Program-made: the position numbers and the translations under genes | In this document: piece after piece, positions 32,777 through 41,358 of the stretch | Layout of the letters: each line of letters opens with the position of its first letter | How positions within the stretch are numbered: position 1 is the stretch's first letter | Origin: Acidobacteriota bacterium | GTDB taxonomy: Bacteria > Acidobacteriota > Thermoanaerobaculia > Multivoradales > Multivoraceae | Reading direction: 5' to 3' | DNA: 64,000 nt | Assembly: GCA_003388555.1 (NCBI GenBank) | Contig: QQVD01000001.1 | Coordinates: 23,501-87,500, forward strand | Notes under the pieces: generated by a model | Database searches by the model: none | Told to the model about the DNA's origin: nothing | Seen by the model: only the letters and a program-made list of their open reading frames with translations

Positions 32777-34612
32777 ATGCTCTGTCAGGTCTGCAGCGCC
32801 GCCAACTCGGACGAGGCCGACTACTGTCGCAAGTGTCAGCACAAGCTGCTGGTGCTGTCGGGGCCGGTGGCAGCCGGTGAGGCGCTCGAAGACGACTCCG
32901 ACGAGGGCTTCTCGATCGAGGAGCACCTGCTGGAGCGCATCTCGGTGCTCGAGGAGGTGCTGCGTCGCACCGGGGAGACGGTGCGCACGGTGCTGGGAGC
33001 GCTGCAGAAGCAGGAGGAGAGCATCCTGGTCAACCATGCCGGGCTGCAGTCCCTGCGCGACCTCCTCGAGGAGGGGAGCGCCCTGAGCGCCCGGGACTGG
33101 ACCGATCGCTGGGACGACCGCATCGAGGCGCAGCTGCTGGCGCTCGAGCGTCGAGATCGCTTCGTGGCCATGCGCGATCGCATCCTCGCCCTCTACGGTG
33201 GCGCCAAGCGACCGCTCTTCGAGCGCCTGATTCGCGAGGCCGAGCAGGCCTTCTTCAACAATGAGATCGCCCACGGCCGGAGGGCGCTCGAACAGGCGTT
33301 CCGACTCGACCGCGCCAACTACGAGCTGGCGCTCTTCCTCGGCGAGTCGTACTTCCACGACGGAGCTCTCGAGCAGGCGAGGGCCCGCTTCGAGCGGCTG
33401 CTCGAGGTCAAGCCCGACCATCACGAGGGACTGGTCTACACCGGGGTGATCGCGCAACAGGCCGGCGACGACGCGCGGGCTTCGGCTCTGCTGCAGCGTG
33501 CGGTACAGCTGTTCCCCGACAGCTTCCTCCCCCACTTCGCCCTCGCTGCGACCCACGCCGGCAACGGCGACCTGGCGCGCGCGGTGGCGCTGCTCGAGCG
33601 GGCCGTCGAGCTCGATCCGCTGCCGCAGGCCTACTACCTCCTCGGGCGCTGCTGCTACGAGATGGGGCGGTTGCAACCCGCGATCGAAGCACTCAAGGAA
33701 GCCGTGCGCCTCGATCCGACGCTGGAAGAGAGCTACCACCTCCTTGGCCTGTGCTACCTCGACCGGCAGTGGAACCGCAAGGCGCTCGAGGCCTTCCGTC
33801 GCGCCCAGAGCCTCAACCCCCGCCGTCTGCGCTACGAGGACCTGGTGGCGTATCTCTCGGGGCGGGGAGCGCCCTTCCCGGAGATCGGCAGCGCCGCACG
33901 GGCGCTGGTCGACGAGGCAGAGAGCGCCCTCGCCGCCGGGCGCGGGCAGCAGGCTCTGCGGTCCTACCGACGCGCGCTCGACGAGCAGGGCGACCATCCG
34001 GTGCTGCTGATGTCGTACGCACTGGTCTGCCTGCAGCTCGGCCGCTCGCACGAGATCCGCTCGGTCACTCAGCGGGTGCTCGACGACGAGAACGCCAGCG
34101 AGATGCTGCGCACCACCGCTTCGGCGACCCTGATCGCCGCGCTGCGCCGCGAGGGCAACTACCGCGAGGGCAACAACGTCGGTCACCGGCTGCTGCGCGA
34201 GGGCTCCTCGGACTTCTCGCGCTCGGTCGCCTACTACGAGATGGCCTACAACCTGGCCGAGATGGAGGAGAGCCTCGACGAGGCGCTCGAGATGGCGCGC
34301 CGCTCACTCGACCATGCTCCGGAGGAGCTGCGGCAGTTCCCGCTCGCGGCGCTCGGCTGGGTGCACTACAAGCGCCGCGAGTTCGACCAGGCGATCGACT
34401 GCCTGTCGCGCTCGACCGAGCTGGGCCCCAACGAGACCACGATGACGCACCTGGGGATGGCGCTGCTCGCTTCGGGCGAGGAGGAGCGCGCACGCCGGGT
34501 GCTCGCCGAGGCGCGTGCGTTGGCGCCGGGCAGCGGAGCGCTGGAGGAGCGGGTCATCGAGCTGATGAAGGACTCGGCGCAGATCGTCCGGCGCGCCGCG
34601 CGCAAGGGGTAA
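32777..34612 (+). CDS. zinc-ribbon TPR-repeat protein
   Basis: 611-aa protein of unknown function without a signal peptide, so probably cytoplasmic. The N-terminus is a CxxC-x(11)-CxxC zinc ribbon (CQVCSAANSDEADYCRKC). A helical, coiled-coil-like segment follows (about residues 45-110), and then at least ten TPR units (LALFLGESYFHDGALEQAR, AYYLLGRCCYEMGRLQPAIEAL, HLLGLCYLDRQWNRKALEAF). ATG at 32777 has GAGG 5 nt upstream. It lies 120 bp before proS; whether they share a transcript is unclear. Confidence 0.82.
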   Translation: MLCQVCSAANSDEADYCRKCQHKLLVLSGPVAAGEALEDDSDEGFSIEEHLLERISVLEEVLRRTGETVRTVLGALQKQEESILVNHAGLQSLRDLLEEGSALSARDWTDRWDDRIEAQLLALERRDRFVAMRDRILALYGGAKRPLFERLIREAEQAFFNNEIAHGRRALEQAFRLDRANYELALFLGESYFHDGALEQARARFERLLEVKPDHHEGLVYTGVIAQQAGDDARASALLQRAVQLFPDSFLPHFALAATHAGNGDLARAVALLERAVELDPLPQAYYLLGRCCYEMGRLQPAIEALKEAVRLDPTLEESYHLLGLCYLDRQWNRKALEAFRRAQSLNPRRLRYEDLVAYLSGRGAPFPEIGSAARALVDEAESALAAGRGQQALRSYRRALDEQGDHPVLLMSYALVCLQLGRSHEIRSVTQRVLDDENASEMLRTTASATLIAALRREGNYREGNNVGHRLLREGSSDFSRSVAYYEMAYNLAEMEESLDEALEMARRSLDHAPEELRQFPLAALGWVHYKRREFDQAIDCLSRSTELGPNETTMTHLGMALLASGEEERARRVLAEARALAPGSGALEERVIELMKDSAQIVRRAARKG

Positions 34613-34640
34613 GCTCGCCCCTCGACCGGGCGCCCCCCGC

Positions 34641-34662
34641 CCCACGGAACTCCCACGGAACT
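34641..34662 (+). repeat. 11-bp tandem duplication upstream of proS
   Basis: CCCACGGAACT is repeated twice in succession in the C-rich gap between the TPR gene and proS. No function suggested. Confidence 0.8.
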
Positions 34663-34732
34663 CCCCGAGGAGCCGAGGCCGACGGCCCGGCGCTCGCAGG
34701 TGCCTCCCCATCTCGTCCGAGGACTCCCCGTC

Positions 34733-36451
34733 ATGCGTTGGAGCGACTTCTACCTCTTCACCACCCGCGAGGACCCCGCCGACGCCGAGGTGGTCAGTCA
34801 CCGGCTGATGGTGCGCAGCGGGATGCTGCGCAAGCTGGCCGCGGGCATCTACACCTACCAGCCTCTGGGCTGGCGCTCGATGCGCAAGCTGATGGAGATC
34901 GTGCGCCGCGAGCTCGAGGTGGCGGGGTGCGTGGAGCTCTCGATGCCGGCGGTGCAGCCGGCGGAGCTGTGGCAGGAGAGCGGCCGCTGGCAGAAGTACG
35001 GCAAGGAGCTGCTGCGCTTCGAGGATCGTCACCAGCGGGGCTTCTGCTTCGGCCCGACGCACGAGGAGGTCATCACCGATCTGGTGCGACGCGACGTGAG
35101 CAGCTACCGCCAGCTGCCGCTGAGCCTGTTCCAGATCCAGACCAAGTTCCGTGACGAGATCCGGCCCCGCTTCGGCCTGATGCGCGGGCGCGAGTTCCTG
35201 ATGAAGGACGCCTACTCGTTCCACGCCGACGGCGACAGTCTCGACGAGGCCTACCGCGCCCTGCACGACGCCTACGTGCGGATCTTCGAGGCCTGTGAGC
35301 TCGACTACATCGTCGTCGAGGCCGACTCCGGCACCATCGGCGGCTCGTCGTCCCACGAGTTCATGGTGCTCGCGGACACCGGCGAGGACGCTGTCCTCTT
35401 CTGCAAGGGCTCGGGCTACGCCGCCAACGTCGAGAAGGCGACCACCCGTCTGGCGCCGCCGCCGCCGCTGCCAGCGCTGGAAGAGCCCGAGGCGGTCGAC
35501 ACCCCCGACGCCGGATCGATCGGGGCGGTGACCAAGCTGCTGGGAGTGGAGCCGGCGCAGACCGTCAAGACCCTCGTCTACGAGAGCGACAAGGGGTTCT
35601 TCGCGGTGGCTATCCGTGGCGACCGCACGATCAACGAGATCAAGCTGAAGAACGTCACCGACTCGCTGTGGATCCAGCTCGCCGAGGCGCCCGAGGTCGA
35701 ACGTCTGACCGGCGCCGCGCTCGGCTACGCAGGGCCGTGCGGCCTGCCGGACGAGGTTCAGCTGCTGGTCGACGAGAGTGCCGCGGCGCTCCAGTCCTTC
35801 GTCTGCGGCGCCAACCGCACCGAGGTGCACCTGCGCGGGGTGCAGTGGCAGCGGGACGTCGGCAGATCGCGCACCGTCGACGTGCTGCTGGCCGAGCCCG
35901 GCGACCCGTGTCCGCGCTCCGGCCAGGCACTCGAGGGGTGCCGCGGCATCGAGGTGGGGCACATCTTCAAGCTCGGCACCGTCTACTCGTCGGCGATGGG
36001 CTGCACCTTCGCCGACGAGAACGGCCAGGAGCAGCCGATGGAGATGGGCTGCTACGGGCTCGGCATCGGACGCACCGTGGCCGCGGCGATCGAGCAGAAC
36101 CACGACGACGACGGCATCTCGTGGCCGCTGCCGCTGGCCCCCTTCACCGTGCTGCTGGCGGCGCTGAACCCGAAGGACGAGGCCGTCGTGCGCACCGCGG
36201 AAGAGCTCTACGAGCAGCTGCGACGAGCCGGTCACGACGTGCTCTACGACGACCGCGACGAGCGTCCGGGAGTGAAGTTCAAGGATGCCGACCTGATCGG
36301 CATCCCGGTGCGGGTCGTGGTCGGAGCACGCTCGCTGGAAGCCGGCGGGGTGGAGTTCTCGTTGCGCAGCGACCGCGAGAAGCGGATCGTGGCGGTCGAC
36401 GAGCTGCTCGCCGAGGTCGGCGCGGTGGTCGGCGGGTCTTCGCGGGTGTAG
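34733..36451 (+). CDS. proS: prolyl-tRNA synthetase (bacterial type, with YbaK-like insert)
   Basis: Charges tRNA-Pro. The 572-aa protein has class II motif 1 to 3 elements. Near the start is RSGMLRKLAAGIYTYQPLG, then RFGLMRGREFLMKDAYSFH, a YbaK/editing insertion domain (about residues 225-385) including KLLGVEPAQTVKTLVYE, then MGCYGLGIGRT and the C-terminal anticodon-binding domain. ATG at 34733 has GAGGA 9 nt upstream. Length and layout are normal for the E. coli-type enzyme. Confidence 0.96.
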   Translation: MRWSDFYLFTTREDPADAEVVSHRLMVRSGMLRKLAAGIYTYQPLGWRSMRKLMEIVRRELEVAGCVELSMPAVQPAELWQESGRWQKYGKELLRFEDRHQRGFCFGPTHEEVITDLVRRDVSSYRQLPLSLFQIQTKFRDEIRPRFGLMRGREFLMKDAYSFHADGDSLDEAYRALHDAYVRIFEACELDYIVVEADSGTIGGSSSHEFMVLADTGEDAVLFCKGSGYAANVEKATTRLAPPPPLPALEEPEAVDTPDAGSIGAVTKLLGVEPAQTVKTLVYESDKGFFAVAIRGDRTINEIKLKNVTDSLWIQLAEAPEVERLTGAALGYAGPCGLPDEVQLLVDESAAALQSFVCGANRTEVHLRGVQWQRDVGRSRTVDVLLAEPGDPCPRSGQALEGCRGIEVGHIFKLGTVYSSAMGCTFADENGQEQPMEMGCYGLGIGRTVAAAIEQNHDDDGISWPLPLAPFTVLLAALNPKDEAVVRTAEELYEQLRRAGHDVLYDDRDERPGVKFKDADLIGIPVRVVVGARSLEAGGVEFSLRSDREKRIVAVDELLAEVGAVVGGSSRV

Positions 36452-36477
36452 CGCCCGCTTCGGGGACGTCGGTCCGG

Positions 36478-37641
36478 TCAGCGATCCCGCGGCGGGGAGG
36501 CGGTTTCGCGGCGCGAGAAGGGGTTCTCGCCCGGGTCCCACTTGGGCAGTGCCGACCAGCCGCGTTCGGTGATCAGGGGGTAGCCGTCGCCGCTGCCGAG
36601 GTACCAGCGCACCGCCGGCACGGGATCCAGGCCGCCGAGCCGGAACTCGCCCTCACGCGGGCTCATGACGAAGAGCGCCACCGACAGCGCCTCGGCGTCG
36701 AGCGCCCGCTCCGAGACCGCCGCGACGCCGAGCTTGCCGTCGACCAGCAGGCCGCTGCGCTGGTCGACGTAAGGCGCCTTCGGCTCACCGTCGACGATCA
36801 GCGTCTGCACCTGGCGCGAGGCGAGGGAGAGCGTCTGGTCGCGCAGCACGACGTACTGCGTGGCGATGCGCTCGTCGTGTCCGGGGTGCAGCGCCACCAC
36901 CCAGCCCCCCGGCGGGCGTTCACCGGCCTCGATCGCCTCGCGCGGCCCGGCGCCGAAGGCGCGGGTGACCGCACCGAGCTGCACGTAGCCGTTGGTGATC
37001 CCGGCGCTTTGCAGCACCTCGGTGGCGCCATCGACCGCGAGGCCACGCTCGAAGCCCCAGAGGTCGATCCGCGAGCCGGCGTCCAGCAGGCCGGTCGAGC
37101 TCTGCGGATCGAGCGCCAGTCGCTCGCAGTAGGCGGTCTCGAGCAGCGACTGCAGGAAGCGGGGCTCGGGAGCGCCGCCGGTCGCCCGGCGCAGTCCCCA
37201 GGCGGCATAGAGCTGGCCGCCGAGTGGACCGTGCGCCTGCTGCGACCAGACGCAGAACGCCAGCGCCCGCTCCAGCGCCGAGTAGATGCGGGGAGCGAGC
37301 TCGACCCGGCCGCCGGCGGCGTTGAGCTCGCCGACGCCACCCGGCGCGTCGCCGTCGGGGTCGACCAGCCGCTCGATCTCGAGCGCCTCGCGCAGGGCGG
37401 CGGCGAGCGCTTCGGCGCTGGCCTGGCCGGCGGGGGCGTCGATCTCGATGCGCAGGTTCTCGCCGAAGACGCGCGCCTCGGCGACCGGTCTCGGGCTGGT
37501 CGGCTGCGCCGCCGCGGGGGCGGCCGTCAGCGGTCCAGGCGCCGGCAGCGCGAGGCCGGCGAGCGCCGCGGTGAGCAGCGCGGCGGGCGACTTCGCCAGA
37601 CCGCCGCGGCGGGTTCCTCCGCCTGCGGGCGCGCGGCTCAC
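36478..37641 (-). CDS. ApbE-like protein with altered metal-binding residues
   Basis: 387-aa exported protein (signal-like N-terminus of about 45 residues with an Arg pair). The body follows the ApbE (FAD:protein FMN transferase) fold: FxxRIEIDAPAG, RIDLWGFERGLAVDGATEVLQSAG, VQLGAVTRAFG, and AEALSVALFV near residues 316-325. In active ApbE the last motif is ADAxxTALFV; here Asp is Glu317 and Thr is Val321, and the DLGGIAKGYA motif is DLWGFERGLA. Flavin transfer activity is therefore doubtful. GTG at 37641 overlaps the tyrS stop (GTGA). Confidence 0.72.
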   Translation of the reverse strand: MSRAPAGGGTRRGGLAKSPAALLTAALAGLALPAPGPLTAAPAAAQPTSPRPVAEARVFGENLRIEIDAPAGQASAEALAAALREALEIERLVDPDGDAPGGVGELNAAGGRVELAPRIYSALERALAFCVWSQQAHGPLGGQLYAAWGLRRATGGAPEPRFLQSLLETAYCERLALDPQSSTGLLDAGSRIDLWGFERGLAVDGATEVLQSAGITNGYVQLGAVTRAFGAGPREAIEAGERPPGGWVVALHPGHDERIATQYVVLRDQTLSLASRQVQTLIVDGEPKAPYVDQRSGLLVDGKLGVAAVSERALDAEALSVALFVMSPREGEFRLGGLDPVPAVRWYLGSGDGYPLITERGWSALPKWDPGENPFSRRETASPPRDR

Positions 37642-38942
37642 GACGCTTCGGCGACCACCCGCAGTGCCAGGAACCGCCGCTTGCCGACCTTGAGCTGGTA
37701 GGCCGCCTCGCGAGGCTCGAGGCGCCAGAACGGATCGCCCTGCTTCTCTCCGTCGATCGACACGGCCCCCTGCTCGATCAGCCTTCGCGCCTGTGAGCGC
37801 GACGGGGCCAGCTGGTGGTCTGCGAGAGCAGTGAGCAGGTCGAGCGGACCGGCCGAACGCGCCTGGTCGATCTCGTCGGGCCTGCCGCCGCGAGCGAAGA
37901 TGGTGTCGAACTCCCGCTCGGCCTCGAGCCCGGCCTCCTCGCCGTGGTAGCCGGCGACGATGGTGCGGGCCAGACGCTGCTTCAGTGCCTTCGGATGTTC
38001 GCTGCCCGCCTCGAGCCCTCGCCGCAGGACCTCGATGTCCGGCTCGGGAACATCGGTGAGCAGGAGGTACCAGTCCCACAGCAGGCTGTCGGGGATCGAC
38101 ATCGTCCGGCCGTACATCTCGCGCGGCGAGTCCTCGATGCCGATCGAGTTGCCGAGGCTCTTGGACATCTTCTCGCTGCCGTCGGTGCCGACCAGCAGCG
38201 GCACTGTGAGCACGCACTGCGGCTCCATCCCGCGTTCCCGCATCAGGTCGCGACCGACCAGCAGGTTGAAGATCTGATCGTGGCCGCCGAGCTCGATGTC
38301 GGCTTCGAGCGCCACCGAGTCGTACCCCTGGGCCAACGGGTAGAGCAGCTCGTGCAGGCTGATCGACTGGTGGCTCTCCCAACGGGTCCTGAAGTCCTCG
38401 CGCTCCATCATGCGCGCCAGGGTGTACGAGCCGGCCAGACGCACCATGCCCTCGCTGCCGAGCTCGTGCAGCCAGGTGCTGTTGAAGGCGATCTCGGTGC
38501 GGTCGCGATCGAGGATGCGGAAGACCTGGCGCTGGTAGGTCTCGGCGTTCTGCTGCACCTCCTCTCGCGTGAGCTGCGGCCGGGTCGCCTTCTTGCCGGT
38601 CGGATCGCCGATCATCCCGGTGAAGTCGCCGATCAGGAAGATCACCCGGTGACCGAGCTGCTGGAAGTGGCGCATCTTGCGCAGCAGCACGCTGTGCCCG
38701 AGGTGCAGGTCCGGAGCGGTGGGGTCGAAGCCGGTCTTGACGACGAGCGGCACGCCCCGCTCGCGCGAACGCCGCAGCTTGTCGCGCAGCTGCTCCTCCT
38801 CGACCAGATCGACGGAGCCGCGCGCCAGCAGCTCCATCTGCTCGTCGACCGGAGCGAACCGTGCGGCGCCCCCTTGGGCCTTCCCGTCAGACCCGTCGTC
38901 AGAGTCGTCGGGTGCGTCGACCCGCTCTCCAGCCTCGCTCAT
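37638..38942 (-). CDS. tyrS: tyrosyl-tRNA synthetase
   Basis: Charges tRNA-Tyr. The 434-aa protein has the class I HIGH-type motif HLGHS (residues 80-84), the GDFTGMIGDPTGK stretch, the KMSKS loop and a C-terminal S4 RNA-binding domain (LAPSRSQARRLIEQGAVSIDG). A GTG at 38972 is in frame, but ATG at 38942 is preferred. The first 30 residues are acidic and disordered either way. It follows dapF in the same direction. Confidence 0.95.
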   Translation of the reverse strand: MSEAGERVDAPDDSDDGSDGKAQGGAARFAPVDEQMELLARGSVDLVEEEQLRDKLRRSRERGVPLVVKTGFDPTAPDLHLGHSVLLRKMRHFQQLGHRVIFLIGDFTGMIGDPTGKKATRPQLTREEVQQNAETYQRQVFRILDRDRTEIAFNSTWLHELGSEGMVRLAGSYTLARMMEREDFRTRWESHQSISLHELLYPLAQGYDSVALEADIELGGHDQIFNLLVGRDLMRERGMEPQCVLTVPLLVGTDGSEKMSKSLGNSIGIEDSPREMYGRTMSIPDSLLWDWYLLLTDVPEPDIEVLRRGLEAGSEHPKALKQRLARTIVAGYHGEEAGLEAEREFDTIFARGGRPDEIDQARSAGPLDLLTALADHQLAPSRSQARRLIEQGAVSIDGEKQGDPFWRLEPREAAYQLKVGKRRFLALRVVAEAS

Positions 38943-39024
38943 CAGGCGCGGGAGCTTAGCAAGCGTCGCCACGCTGGACTCCGGGGAGCTGGCGGCAGCG
39001 ATTCGTCGTCGCTGCGGGCCCGGG

Positions 39025-39888
39025 TCAGTAGAGGTCGCCGCGCGCGATCACCGCCGCAGGTCCCTCCTGCCACAACGCGCCCTTCCCTGTGACTCCGCCC
39101 GGGCCTGCGGGCTGCTCGCCGCGGCCGATGCGCAGCACCTCGCCACTGCGCACGCGCACTGCGCACGGCAACCTTGCGACGCCCAGCTGCGCGGCGACCA
39201 GCGCCGCCGCGACCGCGCCCGAGCCGCAGGCGAGGGTCTCGCCCTCGACGCCGCGTTCCCAGGTGCGCAGCTCGAGCAGGTCGTCCAGGGGCCTGACGAA
39301 ATCGACGTTGGCGCCGGCGTCGCCGAGAGCGGGGTGGTGGCGCAGGGCGGGGGCGTGGGCAGCGATATCGAGTCGGTCGAGTCGGATCGAGTCCTCGCCG
39401 AGCAACAGCACGAGATGAGGCACGCCGACTGTCAGCCACCAGCCGTGCACCGGCAGCCCGGTTTCGAGTCGCGCCGGGGTCTCGTCGAGGTCGAGCCGCC
39501 GCGCCGGCTCGGCGGGGTCCGGCACGTCGACGCGCACCCGATCCTCGGCCAGTCGGTGCGCTGCGAGCACGCCGACGTCGGTCTCGAGGTCGAGCCGGTC
39601 TCGTGCCCAGCCGAGCTCGAAGCCGAGCAGGGCGGCGCAGCGGCTGCCGTTGCCGCACAGGTCGGCGCGGCCGCCATCGGCGTTGAAGTAGGCCATGCGC
39701 AGCCGCGCCCGGCCGCCGCCGGTGGCGGCGCGGCTGAGAACGATCAGGCCGTCGGCGCCCAGCGATGTGCCGCGGCGGCACCAGGATCGGATGCTCTCGG
39801 CGTCGGGCATCGCCGCCGGCTCGGTGAGCACGATGAAGTCGTTGCCGGCGCCCGACATCTTCCAGAACGGCTGGCGGGGTTGGCGCAT
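39025..39888 (-). CDS. dapF: diaminopimelate epimerase
   Basis: Converts LL- to meso-diaminopimelate for lysine and peptidoglycan synthesis. The 287-aa protein has KMSGAGNDF near the N-terminus and both active-site cysteines: Cys78 in NADGGRADLCGNGSRC and Cys221 in ERGVEGETLACGSGA. The usual ACGTG is ACGSG, a mild change. It is preceded by an LptM-like/Fn3 lipoprotein gene, recalling the lptM-dapF order of proteobacteria. Confidence 0.94.
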   Translation of the reverse strand: MRQPRQPFWKMSGAGNDFIVLTEPAAMPDAESIRSWCRRGTSLGADGLIVLSRAATGGGRARLRMAYFNADGGRADLCGNGSRCAALLGFELGWARDRLDLETDVGVLAAHRLAEDRVRVDVPDPAEPARRLDLDETPARLETGLPVHGWWLTVGVPHLVLLLGEDSIRLDRLDIAAHAPALRHHPALGDAGANVDFVRPLDDLLELRTWERGVEGETLACGSGAVAAALVAAQLGVARLPCAVRVRSGEVLRIGRGEQPAGPGGVTGKGALWQEGPAAVIARGDLY

Positions 39889-39950
39889 CGCGGGCCCAGG
39901 TTAGCCCAGACGCCCAGTTCGGCGGACCGGGTCGGCACCGGCCGAGATTC

Positions 39951-39967
39951 GCCGCGAGCGCCGCGGC
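39951..39967 (-). terminator. candidate hairpin between the Fn3 lipoprotein gene and dapF
   Basis: GCCGCG (39951-39956) pairs with CGCGGC (39962-39967) around a 5-nt loop, 26 bp after the Fn3 gene stop on the minus strand. It has no T-run. It may only attenuate read-through, since dapF lies downstream on the same strand. Confidence 0.35.
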
Positions 39968-39992
39968 AGGTCGGCACGGCGGGTGCGACGGA

Positions 39993-41150
39993 TCAGCGCA
40001 GCGTGACCTCGACCGGCGGCGAGGGCTCGCCCTGGTTGCCCGCGCCGTCGACGGCGCTGACCCGGTAGAGGAAGGTCAGGCCGCCCGCCAGACCCGTGTC
40101 GAGGTACTCGAGCTCGCCGATCGGGTCCTGGTTGAGACGGCGGAAGGTGTCGGAGCCCGGCTCGCGGCGGAAGACGACGTAGCCGACGACGTCCTGGTCG
40201 GGGCTCGGATCGATCAGCAGCCGCACCCTCTGGTCCTCTGCGAGAGCGGTGAGGCCGACCGGCGGCGCCGGCGCGAAGACGTCCTGGTAGTCGATCTCGG
40301 CCTCCACCGCGGCCTCGCTCTCGATCAGGGGCTCGAGCGAGGCGACGCTGCGCACGGTGTAGAAGTAGCGGCTGCCGAAGACCGCCTGCGAGTCGAGGAA
40401 CTCGTTGACGCCAGGCTCGACGCGGTGGAACGCCTCGGCGTAGGCGCGCTCCTCGGCGCGTTTGCGGTACAGGTGGTAGCCGTGCGCAGGCGAGTCCTCC
40501 GGCGCCTTCCAGGACAGCAGCACGCCTTCGGCGCGAGCCAGCAGCCCGAGGTCGGAGGGCGGCGGTGGCGGCTGCCCCAACCGCAGCGCAACGCGGTTCG
40601 AGAGCGGCGAGACGTCGCCGGTGGTGCTCACGGTGCGCACCGCCAGGAGGTGGGTCTGGTCGTCGCTGAGTTCTGGCTCGATCGCGATGCGTAGCTGCAG
40701 CCGGTCGCCGGTGGTGCCGCTGCCCAGCTCGGCGCCCTCGACCCGGGTGAGGCGTTGCGCCCCACGCTCGAAGAGCGCCTCGGTGACCAGGGTCGGGTCG
40801 GTCCCGCCGGTCAGGGAGTAGTCCCAAACGTCCACCGCCGCGAGGCCGGGGAGGACCCCCCCGTCGCTGGTGGTCTGCGGAAAGCCGAGGCCGAAGATCA
40901 ACACCGATCCCTGCTGGCGCACCTCGAGGTCGCGGGTCGCTGCCGGCGCATAGCTGCGCGGTGGCTGCGGATCGCCCTTCTTGCCGCAGGCGGTGCTGGC
41001 GAGACAGGCGAGCGCCACGAGGATCGCCGCCGCGGCGTCGCGCCTCAGTGTTCCCCTGGATCCATGGGATCCCCGTGATCCCTGTGATCTCTGCGGTCCC
41101 CGCGATGCGCGCGAGGACGACCGGATTCGGAGCCGGAGCGTTCGGTTCAC
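39993..41150 (-). CDS. LptM-like lipoprotein with two fibronectin type III domains
   Basis: 385-aa predicted lipoprotein. The lipobox ASTACGKKGDPQPP (Cys at about residue 55) matches the start of mature LptM/YifL (CGxKGPLxxP), a small lipoprotein that helps LptD fold at the BAM complex. A beta-rich region follows and then two Fn3 domains (about residues 200-290 and 295-385; HGYHLYRKRAEERAY, VGYVVFRREPGSDTFRRL). The GTG start has AGAGG 5 nt upstream, which supports the unusually long 37-residue n-region of the signal. It precedes dapF. Confidence 0.78.
   Translation of the reverse strand: MNRTLRLRIRSSSRASRGPQRSQGSRGSHGSRGTLRRDAAAAILVALACLASTACGKKGDPQPPRSYAPAATRDLEVRQQGSVLIFGLGFPQTTSDGGVLPGLAAVDVWDYSLTGGTDPTLVTEALFERGAQRLTRVEGAELGSGTTGDRLQLRIAIEPELSDDQTHLLAVRTVSTTGDVSPLSNRVALRLGQPPPPPSDLGLLARAEGVLLSWKAPEDSPAHGYHLYRKRAEERAYAEAFHRVEPGVNEFLDSQAVFGSRYFYTVRSVASLEPLIESEAAVEAEIDYQDVFAPAPPVGLTALAEDQRVRLLIDPSPDQDVVGYVVFRREPGSDTFRRLNQDPIGELEYLDTGLAGGLTFLYRVSAVDGAGNQGEPSPPVEVTLR
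41055..41108. repeat. degenerate 9-bp tandem repeats in the Fn3 lipoprotein 5' end
   Basis: About six 9-bp units of the type GGGATCCCN/GTGATCCCT run head to tail. On the coding (minus) strand they read as [R/Q/H]-[G/R]-[S/P] triplets in the n-region of the signal peptide. Frame is preserved. Confidence 0.75.
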
Positions 41151-41274
41151 CAGTGCCTCTTCGATCTCTCTCGACGGATGCGAATCGACCGCCGTGCCTC
41201 AGGTCCGCCCAGGTCCGCCTGTCGACTGCCCGACGGAAGCCGCGATCGTAGCAACGACGGCGGCAGCGGTGACG

Positions 41275-41295
41275 AGGCGGCGCGTCGGGCCGCCT
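41275..41295 (-). terminator. candidate hairpin downstream of hslU
   Basis: AGGCGGC (41275-41281) pairs with GCCGCCT (41289-41295) around a 7-nt loop, 64 bp after the hslU stop on the minus strand and before the Fn3 lipoprotein gene. Confidence 0.4.
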
Positions 41296-41358
41296 GCGCC
41301 CTCTCCGTCGGGGGCGCGCGCCGGACCGGGTCGGTGCGCCGAGGCGTCGCCTCCGAGC

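Noticed and set aside
36478..38382. 634-codon frame containing the ApbE-like protein
   Set aside because: The upstream half is a shadow of tyrS; the GTG at 37641 overlapping the tyrS stop gives a sensible signal peptide.
41055..41108. Short repeats considered as a CRISPR array
   Set aside because: Units are only 9 bp with no spacers and lie in a coding region; no cas genes are present.
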